Source of the DNA: Arthrobacter sp. zg-Y1110 | GTDB taxonomy: Bacteria; Actinomycetota; Actinomycetes; Actinomycetales; Micrococcaceae | DNA length: 64,000 nt | Assembly: GCF_025244865.1 (NCBI RefSeq) | Contig: NZ_CP104272.1 | Span: forward strand, 2,480,001 to 2,544,000 | Direction of reading: 5' to 3' | Shown: positions 57,023-64,000 of the stretch, piece after piece | Numbering within the stretch: position 1 is the first letter of the stretch | How the letters are laid out: each line of letters begins with the position of its first letter | The notes under the pieces: generated by a model | Seen by the model: only the letters and a program-made list of their open reading frames with translations | What the model was told of the DNA's origin: nothing | Databases searched by the model: none | Made by a program: the position numbers and the translations under genes

Positions 57023-59773
57023 TTACTTGCGGCGTTTGGCCTTCTTCGCGGCGGACTTGCTGCCGGCCGCCGGAGCGGTCTTGGTGTCCTGCTTGTCGCG
57101 GGACGTCCGTTCCACCCTGGTCTCCACCCCGCCCTGGCTGTTCGGAGCGGTGAACTGCAGGCTGGCAGGCTGCTGCGGAGCTTCGAGTCCCGCCGCCTTG
57201 ATGACCGGGGTGCCGACGACGCCGCGGGCGTCCTTGACTCCCGGCAACCCGTTCGCTGCCGGGGCGGCAGGTTCGCTGACCTGCACATCGGCGTTGAAGA
57301 GGTAGCCCACGCTTTCCTCGCGGATGGCCTCCATCATGGTCTGGAACATAACGAACCCTTCACGCTGGTATTCCACCAGCGGATCGCGCTGCGCCATGGC
57401 CCGCAGCCCGATGCCCTCCTTGAGGTAGTCCATCTCGTAGAGGTGCTCCTGCCACTTACGGCCGATGACGGAGAGCACCACGCGGCGCTCCAGCTCGCGC
57501 ATGGTGGCCGAGCCCAGGGCTTCCTCGCGTGCCTGGTAGGCAAGTTTCGCGTCGGAGAGGATCTCGCTGTGCAGGAAGTCGCGGGACAGCCGGGACCGGC
57601 CGCCGGCTTCTTCAACCACTTCGTCGATGGTCAGGCTGATCGGGTAAAGCGTCTTGAGGTTGGTCCACAGCTGCTCGAGGTCCCAGTCATCTCCGTGGCC
57701 CTCCGCGGTTGCCTCGTTGACCATCGCCGTGACTACGTCCTCCAGGAAGAAACTGATCTTCTCCTGCAGGTCGTCACCTTCAAGGATCCGACGGCGGTCA
57801 CCGTAGATCGCCTCGCGCTGGCGGTTCAGGACGTCGTCGTACTTCAGGACGTTCTTGCGCTGTTCGGCGTTGCGGCCCTCAACCTGTCCCTGCGCGTTCT
57901 GGATCGCCTTGGAGACCAACTTGGACTCCAGCGCCACATCGTCGGGCATGGACGAGCTGTTCATGATCCGTTCGGCAGCACCGGAGTTGAACAGCCGCAT
58001 CAAATCGTCGGTGAGCGAGAGGTAGAACCGGGATTCGCCCGGGTCGCCCTGGCGCCCGGACCGTCCACGGAGCTGGTTATCGATACGGCGGGACTCGTGG
58101 CGCTCGGTGCCGAGGACGTAAAGCCCGCCGAGTTCGACTACTTCCTGCTGCTCGGCGGCGACGGCGGTCCGTGCCTTCTCCAGCGCATCCGGCCAGGCGG
58201 CCTCGTAGTCCTCGGGGCTGTCGTTCGGGTCCAGTCCGCGGCGTTCCAGTTCGGCAATCGCGTTGAACTCGGCGTTGCCGCCCAGCATGATGTCGGTGCC
58301 GCGGCCGGCCATGTTCGTGGCTACGGTGACCGCTCCCTTGCGGCCCGCCTGCGCGACGATGGCGGCTTCACGTGCATGGTTCTTAGCGTTCAGCACTTCG
58401 TGCCGGATGCCTGCCTTGGCCAGCTGCTTGGAAAGGTACTCGCTCTTCTCCACGCTGGTGGTGCCGACCAGCACGGGCTGGCCTGAGGCGTGGCGCTCGG
58501 CAATGTCCTTCACGACGGCGTCGAATTTTGCCACTTCGTTCTTGTAGATCAGGTCCGCCTGGTCAATGCGGGCCATGGGCTTGTTGGTGGGAATGGGCAC
58601 CACGCCAAGCTTGTACGTGCTCATGAACTCGGCGGCTTCGGTTTCGGCCGTGCCGGTCATGCCGGCGAGCTTTTCGTAGAGGCGGAAGTAGTTCTGCAGG
58701 GTGACCGTAGCGAGCGTCTGGTTCTCGGCCTTGATGACCACCCCTTCCTTCGCCTCGATTGCCTGGTGCATGCCCTCGTTGTACCGGCGTCCGGCCAGGA
58801 TGCGGCCGGTGTGCTCGTCGACGATCATGACCTCACCGTTGAGGACCACGTAGTCCTTATCCCGCTTGAAGAGTTCCTTGGCCTTGATGGCGTTGTTCAG
58901 GAAGCCGATCAGGGGCGTGTTGGCCGCTTCATACAGGTTGGAGATACCGAGGTAGTCTTCGACCTTCTCGATGCCCGGCTCGAGGATGCCGACGGTGCGC
59001 TTCTTCTCGTCCACTTCATAGTCGGTGTCCTGCTTCAGCCTCTGGACGACCTTGGAGAACTCGGTGTACCACCGGTTCACGTCGCCGCTGGCCGCACCGG
59101 AGATGATCAGCGGAGTACGGGCTTCGTCAATCAGGATGGAGTCGACTTCGTCGACGATGGCATAGTGGTGGCCGCGCTGGACCAGCTCGGCAGCGCTCCA
59201 GGCCATGTTGTCGCGCAGGTAATCGAACCCGAACTCGTTGTTGGTTCCGTACGTGATGTCGGCGGCGTACTGTTCGCGCCGGGTCGCGGGGTCCTGATTG
59301 GAGAGGATGCAGCCGCTGGTCATGCCGAGGAAACGGAAAACGCGCCCCATCAGGTCCGACTGGTACTCCGCCAGGTAGTCATTCACCGTGACGATATGGA
59401 CGCCGCGTCCGGTCAGCGCATTCAGGTAGGCCGGGGCCGTTGCCACCAGGGTCTTGCCTTCACCGGTTTTCATTTCGGCAATGTTGCCCAGGTGCAGGGC
59501 GGCGCCGCCCATCAGCTGGACGTCGAAGTGCCGCATGCCGAGCGTACGCCCGGCAGCCTCACGGACAGCGGCAAACGCTTCGGGAAGGAGGTCGTCGAGG
59601 GACTCACCGCCGTTGTAGCGCTCCTTGAGGCGATCCGTTTCACCCCTGAGCTCGGCATCGGTCATGCCCTTGAACTCATCCTCGAGCACGTTGATCGCGT
59701 CGGCGTAGTTACGCAGTGTCTTCAGCGTCTTCTTGTCGCCGGTACGAAGAACTCGTTCGAGTAGTGATGCCAC
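57023..59773 (-). CDS. secA: Preprotein translocase ATPase SecA
   Basis: This 916-residue motor drives proteins through SecYEG. Walker A is in MKTGEGKTL, the DEAD-type box is [13 protein letters not shown], and motifs such as [10 protein letters not shown] and RSGRQGDPG are intact. The C-terminal zinc-binding domain (CxCxSGxxxxxCC/H) is missing; the end is a basic lysine-rich tail, as expected for SecA1 of actinobacteria. No secA2 is in the window. Confidence 0.97.
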   Translation of the reverse strand: MASLLERVLRTGDKKTLKTLRNYADAINVLEDEFKGMTDAELRGETDRLKERYNGGESLDDLLPEAFAAVREAAGRTLGMRHFDVQLMGGAALHLGNIAEMKTGEGKTLVATAPAYLNALTGRGVHIVTVNDYLAEYQSDLMGRVFRFLGMTSGCILSNQDPATRREQYAADITYGTNNEFGFDYLRDNMAWSAAELVQRGHHYAIVDEVDSILIDEARTPLIISGAASGDVNRWYTEFSKVVQRLKQDTDYEVDEKKRTVGILEPGIEKVEDYLGISNLYEAANTPLIGFLNNAIKAKELFKRDKDYVVLNGEVMIVDEHTGRILAGRRYNEGMHQAIEAKEGVVIKAENQTLATVTLQNYFRLYEKLAGMTGTAETEAAEFMSTYKLGVVPIPTNKPMARIDQADLIYKNEVAKFDAVVKDIAERHASGQPVLVGTTSVEKSEYLSKQLAKAGIRHEVLNAKNHAREAAIVAQAGRKGAVTVATNMAGRGTDIMLGGNAEFNAIAELERRGLDPNDSPEDYEAAWPDALEKARTAVAAEQQEVVELGGLYVLGTERHESRRIDNQLRGRSGRQGDPGESRFYLSLTDDLMRLFNSGAAERIMNSSSMPDDVALESKLVSKAIQNAQGQVEGRNAEQRKNVLKYDDVLNRQREAIYGDRRRILEGDDLQEKISFFLEDVVTAMVNEATAEGHGDDWDLEQLWTNLKTLYPISLTIDEVVEEAGGRSRLSRDFLHSEILSDAKLAYQAREEALGSATMRELERRVVLSVIGRKWQEHLYEMDYLKEGIGLRAMAQRDPLVEYQREGFVMFQTMMEAIREESVGYLFNADVQVSEPAAPAANGLPGVKDARGVVGTPVIKAAGLEAPQQPASLQFTAPNSQGGVETRVERTSRDKQDTKTAPAAGSKSAAKKAKRRK

Positions 59774-59862
59774 TGATTTGCTCCCAATCTAGTTGCCGAA
59801 ATCTGGCGTCCTCAGTCTACGTGAGAGACGTACCGTGAAGGTCCGTGATTCCCTAAAGACCT

Positions 59863-61077
59863 TTATTCCCTGCATACTGCCAGCTTCAGGGCGGGAGCCA
59901 GGTCTCCCACGGGTTTCACCATTATCTGCCCGAGCCCCAGCCACTGTGCCATGAGCTGCAGCTCTGCAGCGAGTTGACGCGCCGTCTGCGGCGGTGCACC
60001 CGGTTCAGAAAAGGCTGCCTGAACAAGCAGCATACCCGCGGCACGGTCCGCTTTGAGGTCCACTCTGGCCACCATCTCCTCTCCCAGCAGGAACGGCAGC
60101 ACATAGTAGCCGAACCGGCGGGCCTGGGGCGGAGTATAGATCTCGATCCGGTAGTGGAAGCCGAACAGTTCCTCGAGCCGACGACGCTCGAAGATGAGGG
60201 AATCGAACGGACTCAGCAGCGCCTGGCCGGATACGGACCTCGGAACCACCGCCTCAGCGTGCAGGTAGGCCGGCTGCTGCCAGCCCGCCACCTCCACCCG
60301 CTCGAGGATGCCCTTCCTTGCAAGGACCTCCGCAGCGATGGCCGTCTCACGCTGCTGCAGACGGAAATAATCGGCAAGCCCCCGAACCGTCGCGACGCCG
60401 TGTGCCCGGGCTGCAACCTCGGTCAGGCGCAGCACTGCCTGCTCTGGATCGGATTGTTCCAGCGCCGCGGCGCCTGCGGGATGGACCAGCGCAGTCGGGG
60501 CATACAACCGTTCGAACTGCGGGGTCCGCCCGGCGGATCCGATCTGTCCGGAAGCGAACAGATCCTCCAGCACGCGCTTGGCGGCATTCCAGTTCCATCC
60601 CCAGCCGGAGGTATCCCGCACGGCGCTGTGGCCGAGGAGGTCCATTACCTGGCGGGAGGTCAAAGGCCTGCCCGCGTTCTGCAGAAGCCCGAGGATACGT
60701 TGACGAAGATCCTCGGCGACCGCGGAAGGCAGGGAATGGGCGGTCATCCAGGTTCGCCGTTGGACAGCGCGAAGATCAGCAAAAAGCCCGGGCCGGACAA
60801 AGCTTGCCTCGTGGGCCCAGTATTCGACCATGCGCCGCGGCCGCCGGGTCCCCAGCCGGTCCAGGATTGCCTGGTCGTAGGGGCCGAGCCTGGAAAACAA
60901 CGGAAGGTAATGGCTGCGGGCAAGCACATTCACCGAGTCGATCTGCAGCAAGGCGAGCCGCTCAAAGGTACGGCCCACCTGCCTTGCGGTGACAAGGCCG
61001 GCGGGCCGTTCCCGAGCCAGTCCCTGCGCCGCCAGCGCCGTACGGCGGGCCTGTCGGAGCGAGAGCTGGGTTTTCAT
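59863..61077 (-). CDS. Winged-helix DNA-binding protein, AlkZ/YcaQ-like glycosylase family
   Basis: This 404-residue protein belongs to the HTH_42 family that includes interstrand-crosslink glycosylases AlkZ and YcaQ. The active-site tract reads LLQIDSVNVLARSHY, a QxD arrangement in place of QxQ, followed by HEASFVRP. In Streptomyces similar genes give self-resistance in biosynthetic clusters; here there is no cluster, so a housekeeping repair role is inferred. No Shine-Dalgarno stands out. Confidence 0.8.
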   Translation of the reverse strand: MKTQLSLRQARRTALAAQGLARERPAGLVTARQVGRTFERLALLQIDSVNVLARSHYLPLFSRLGPYDQAILDRLGTRRPRRMVEYWAHEASFVRPGLFADLRAVQRRTWMTAHSLPSAVAEDLRQRILGLLQNAGRPLTSRQVMDLLGHSAVRDTSGWGWNWNAAKRVLEDLFASGQIGSAGRTPQFERLYAPTALVHPAGAAALEQSDPEQAVLRLTEVAARAHGVATVRGLADYFRLQQRETAIAAEVLARKGILERVEVAGWQQPAYLHAEAVVPRSVSGQALLSPFDSLIFERRRLEELFGFHYRIEIYTPPQARRFGYYVLPFLLGEEMVARVDLKADRAAGMLLVQAAFSEPGAPPQTARQLAAELQLMAQWLGLGQIMVKPVGDLAPALKLAVCRE

Positions 61078-61126
61078 CCCCTCATCCTAGGGGAGCCGTC
61101 CGGCTGGACGGTCAGGCGGTGGACGG

Positions 61127-61858
61127 TCAGGCAGTGGCGCGGTCGTCCACGGGAGTTTCCGCTACACGGTAGCCGCGGGTCTCTTCCCGTGGCTCTTCCG
61201 CGCCTTCCGCGCACTTGGAGTCCAGGGTGATGACCCCGTAGGTCCAGCCGCGGCGGCGGTACACCACGGAAGGAGCGCCGGTTGCGGAATCCACAAACAG
61301 GTAGAAGTCGTGGCCGACCATCTCCATATTGTCCACGGCGTCATCAAGGCTCATGGGGGCACCCGGGAAAACCTTGCGCCGGATCAATACGGGGCAGTCG
61401 CCGGTGGCGTCTTCCTCTGCCGCGTTCTGGGCATTCTCTTCGTTGGCCCGTTCCTCTGCAGCGGCCGCGACCTGCGCGTAGAGCGGCTCCGAGGTGCTCA
61501 CGGGGCCAAGATCAGCGGTGGCAACCCGGACGGGTACCGGTGCGTGGCGCCCGTGGTGCACCTTGCGCCTGTCGCTTGCCCGACGCAGCCGTTCCAGCAG
61601 CTTTCCGTACGCGAGGTCGAACGCCGCGAACTTGTCCCCGGATGTTGCCTCGGCCCGAACAACGGGGCCGCGGCCGGTGACCGTGATTTCCACGGTGAGG
61701 GCGCTGTCTGCGTCCCGGACGTTGCCCTGCTTCGTGACCCTGGCCTCCACCCGCTGGACCTTGTCGCCGAGCGCCTCCACTTTGCCGATTTTCTCTTCGG
61801 CGTACTCGCGGAACCGGTCTGATACTGCAACGTTACGTCCGCTGATCATGAATTCCAT
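61127..61858 (-). CDS. hpf: Ribosome hibernation-promoting factor, long form
   Basis: This 243-residue protein has an N-terminal S30AE domain (MEFMISGRNVAVSDRFREY) and a C-terminal dimerisation domain with LIRRKVFPGAPMSLDDAVDNMEM and the YRRRGWTYGVI region. The long form dimerises 70S ribosomes to 100S in stationary phase. ATG at 61858 has GGAGG seven bases upstream. It is followed by the AlkZ-like gene and preceded by comF on the same strand. Confidence 0.93.
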   Translation of the reverse strand: MEFMISGRNVAVSDRFREYAEEKIGKVEALGDKVQRVEARVTKQGNVRDADSALTVEITVTGRGPVVRAEATSGDKFAAFDLAYGKLLERLRRASDRRKVHHGRHAPVPVRVATADLGPVSTSEPLYAQVAAAAEERANEENAQNAAEEDATGDCPVLIRRKVFPGAPMSLDDAVDNMEMVGHDFYLFVDSATGAPSVVYRRRGWTYGVITLDSKCAEGAEEPREETRGYRVAETPVDDRATA

Positions 61859-61984
61859 GGTGCCCTCCAATAGATTTCGGTGACACAACAACGGCCGCTG
61901 TCAGTTGCCTTCGCGACCGTTGCCGCAGGATAACCCCGCTACTTGAAGCTATCCATACTCAACACGTTAGATCACCGTCGAGCT

Positions 61985-63001
61985 TTATTCACGTCCCGCG
62001 TTTCCGTTTCCGGCGCCCATGGAACGTGCCCCCGGAACAGCAGGGTCTGTGGGAGTTGTGTTACGTGCCGGGGCCGGTGTGGCAGCCAGGACCGCCGCAC
62101 CCACTACCCGGGCGCCCGCCCCGCGCAGCGCCCGCACCGTCTCCGCAATAGTGGCTCCCGTGGTCAACACGTCATCAACCACCAGGCAGTTGACTCCGGC
62201 CAGTCCTCCGGGCGGACCGGCGGTCATGGTGTTCCGGACGTTGCGCCGCCGCGCGCTGCGGCCGAGCCCCTTTTGCGGGCCGGACACGCCGGCAGGTCCT
62301 CCCCCGTGGCTCCGCAGCCAGCCGGCAGTGCCGTACCCGGCCGGTATGGACACAAGGGAAGCCACGGCACAGCCGGCCGGCAACAGCCGCCGGCGCCGGA
62401 GCCGCGCCAGCAGCAGTGCCAGCGGAAAGTAGCCGCGCCTGCGAAGCGAGCCGCCCGTGCCGGGAACCGGAACCAGCACCAGTGGAACATCCCCCGCCCT
62501 TCTGCGTGCATCCGTTACCGCCGCCTGCAGGACGCCCGCCAGGACCGGGGCCAGGAACCCGGCCAGGTCGGTGTGCCCCCGGTTCTTGAAAGCCAGGAGG
62601 GTCCGCGCGAGCCCGCCCGAATACACTCCTGCTGCCAGGACCGGCAGCGGGACAAAGAGGCCAGGACCGACGCCGGCGGGAATCTGCCTGTTCGGGTCCG
62701 CGCCATCGGCCAGGTCAGCGCCATCGGCCTCTTCCGTGTCACCGACCGGTTCCATGCCAGCGACCGGCGCTCCCGGTTCTGCGGCCGGAAGCGCATCGGC
62801 ACCTTCCTGCGCGGAATAGGGATGCAGCGTGCCCCGCCGGATGCTCACCGCACAGCCCATGCACAAAGAATGATCCGGCGTTCCGCAGGCCACGCATGAC
62901 ACAGGTGCCAGCCCGGCGGCCAAGCCGGACACCGCCGCGGCGATCCCCTGTCCCGCCGGGGAGTAAAGCAGACGATCCAGCTGCCGGTTCCGCATCTTCA
63001 T
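61985..63001 (-). CDS. comF: ComF family phosphoribosyltransferase-like protein
   Basis: This 338-residue protein has an N-terminal zinc-finger region (CVACGTPDHSLCMGC) and an alanine-rich and aspartate-rich insert near 80-110 that is unusual in length. A phosphoribosyltransferase fold follows, with the PRPP motif VDDVLTTGATIAETV. ComF helps DNA uptake and recombination in competent bacteria; in non-competent actinobacteria its role is unclear. ATG at 63001 is preferred; the frame is open to 63082, but that start has no ribosome binding site. Confidence 0.83.
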   Translation of the reverse strand: MKMRNRQLDRLLYSPAGQGIAAAVSGLAAGLAPVSCVACGTPDHSLCMGCAVSIRRGTLHPYSAQEGADALPAAEPGAPVAGMEPVGDTEEADGADLADGADPNRQIPAGVGPGLFVPLPVLAAGVYSGGLARTLLAFKNRGHTDLAGFLAPVLAGVLQAAVTDARRRAGDVPLVLVPVPGTGGSLRRRGYFPLALLLARLRRRRLLPAGCAVASLVSIPAGYGTAGWLRSHGGGPAGVSGPQKGLGRSARRRNVRNTMTAGPPGGLAGVNCLVVDDVLTTGATIAETVRALRGAGARVVGAAVLAATPAPARNTTPTDPAVPGARSMGAGNGNAGRE

Positions 63002-63116
63002 CCGTCCACAATGGGACCAGCCGGAACCGGTGAGCAGCAAAGCCGCCCGCCAGGGGACATCCACCCGGGCGTATGAGGCCATCAGGCCGCTGTGGAGGAA
63101 AACAAAGAGCGCTGCA

Positions 63117-64000
63117 TCAGCCCGGGAAAGCCGGGTCCCGGATTCCTTCCGTCCGGAGCGTCCAGCTACTGCCGACCTTGTTGAAGATGCCCTCGGAGGT
63201 CTGGATGAAAATGTCCTCAGCGCCGTTTCCTGCGCTCAGTCCCGTAATTCCTTCCTTCGCGGACAGCAGATCAGGAACCCGTGCGGTGCTGAGGATTACC
63301 GGCGCGGCTTCCTCCGCACCGGACTGCACGGCAACCACCGTGTCCTCCGAGGCCCATTTGACCCGGTTCACGGCCCCCGCTTCCGGAGGCACCTGAAGGA
63401 TCGTCGGAACCGTGAGGGAGACGGGGACTCCTTCGGATGACCGGACGACGCCGGTAATCATGACTTCACTGCGACCGTCCCGGTTCGCCGCCACCAATGC
63501 CCGGGTACCGTCGCGGGAAATCCGCAGCTCGGTCACGGTTTGCCCCTCCAGCCACGGCGCAGAAAGGACGGCCGCGGAACTCCGGTCTCCCCCGGGCGGT
63601 ACCGCAAGAACCTGGGATCCGGTGCCCGTGGGTTGGGAAGTCCAGACCCACCGGCGTGGATCCACGCTGGGCGCCGTAAACCTTTCAGCCTCGGCCACCA
63701 CTGCAACTTCCTGTCCGGTTCCCGTGACCAGCAGCGCGTTCTCCTGGCTGTTCAGGAAGGCGATGACCGATCCGTCCACCGACATGGCCGGATGCCGAGG
63801 GCCGTATTCCGCCACTGAGGGAATATCCCCGATCGGCTCGGGGCCGTCGGCGTAGTAGGCCAGTTCGTCCTGATAGACCACGATCTGGGTGGCTCCGGCG
63901 GATGGATCGGCCACGGCGGACTGCAGCTCACCGCTGCCCTTGCCGAGGTCTACGTCCCGCTGGTCCACTGTCATCCTCACAGCGGTGACGTTGTTGAGGC
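63117..64000 (-). CDS. lpqB: LpqB family lipoprotein, 3' part
   Basis: This is the C-terminal part of LpqB, open to the window edge, so the start and lipobox lie outside. The visible 290 or so residues form the beta-propeller domain (MSVDGSVIAFLN, then RWVWTSQPTG and ISRDGTRALVAAN). LpqB works with the MtrAB system in mycobacteria and streptomycetes. The mtrAB genes would be expected just upstream, beyond the window. An internal ATG at 63980 is not a real start. Confidence 0.87.
   Translation of the reverse strand, partial: LNNVTAVRMTVDQRDVDLGKGSGELQSAVADPSAGATQIVVYQDELAYYADGPEPIGDIPSVAEYGPRHPAMSVDGSVIAFLNSQENALLVTGTGQEVAVVAEAERFTAPSVDPRRWVWTSQPTGTGSQVLAVPPGGDRSSAAVLSAPWLEGQTVTELRISRDGTRALVAANRDGRSEVMITGVVRSSEGVPVSLTVPTILQVPPEAGAVNRVKWASEDTVVAVQSGAEEAAPVILSTARVPDLLSAKEGITGLSAGNGAEDIFIQTSEGIFNKVGSSWTLRTEGIRDPAFPG

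Overview
This window is a chromosomal segment of a high-GC actinobacterium, most likely a member of the Micrococcaceae (Arthrobacter-like). The evidence is a WhiB1-type regulator, an Rv3235-family gene beside secA, a PdtaS-type histidine kinase, a 1.6 kDa-scale (about 1600-residue) NAD-glutamate dehydrogenase, an ssrA tag ending in ALAA, LGFP cell-wall repeats and an LpqB lipoprotein. Many genes start at GTG or TTG, and ATGA or GTGA overlaps are common. No tRNA, rRNA, CRISPR array, insertion sequence or phage was seen. All assignments come from reading translated sequence and motifs; no database search was run.

Layout. 1-7.5 kb: the aroA end, rsgA and hisN, then a methyltransferase, a YbdK-type carboxylate-amine ligase, a GH13 glucosidase and two small conserved proteins. 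7.5-14.2 kb (minus strand): a uracil-DNA-glycosylase-like gene, tmRNA (ssrA), smpB, and the division set M23 peptidase-ftsX-ftsE, with prfB upstream. 14.6-19.3 kb (minus): a Tad/Flp pilus operon (tadA, tadB, tadC, flp-like, three TadE/G-like genes). It carries two apparent lesions, an in-frame TGA in tadA and a -1 frame break in a tadE-like gene. Its probable partners, a CpaE/Ssd-like ATPase and a SAF-domain (CpaB/RcpC-like) protein, lie 33 kb away at 52.3-54.2 kb.

19.6-40.4 kb is a surface polysaccharide region. It has glycosyltransferases, a large secreted GH25 lysozyme with nine LGFP-like repeats, a Wzx-like flippase, the three enzymes expected for UDP-N-acetyl-L-fucosamine (CapE, CapF, CapG types) with a WbuB-like transferase, a galactofuranose set (Glf mutase and GlfT2-like transferase) coupled to a Wzm/Wzt-type ABC exporter, a large membrane protein and an OafA-type acyltransferase. 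Two GT2/DUF2304 gene pairs sit inside it. Together these could make, decorate and export a Galf- and L-FucNAc-containing wall polymer.

40.5-64 kb: a solitary FHA-FtsK/EssC-like ATPase, whiB1, a PdtaS-type kinase, the giant glutamate dehydrogenase, the CpaE/SAF pair, a BldC-like DNA-binding protein, a LysM protein, an Rv3235-family protein, secA, an AlkZ-like protein, a long-form hibernation factor, comF and the 3' part of lpqB, which runs off the window.

The most unusual points are the damaged or recoded Tad operon, the orphan type VII-like ATPase with no WXG100 gene beside it, the duplicated GT2/DUF2304 pairs, the nine-repeat lysozyme and the terminator-like hairpin at the very start of the whiB1 leader.
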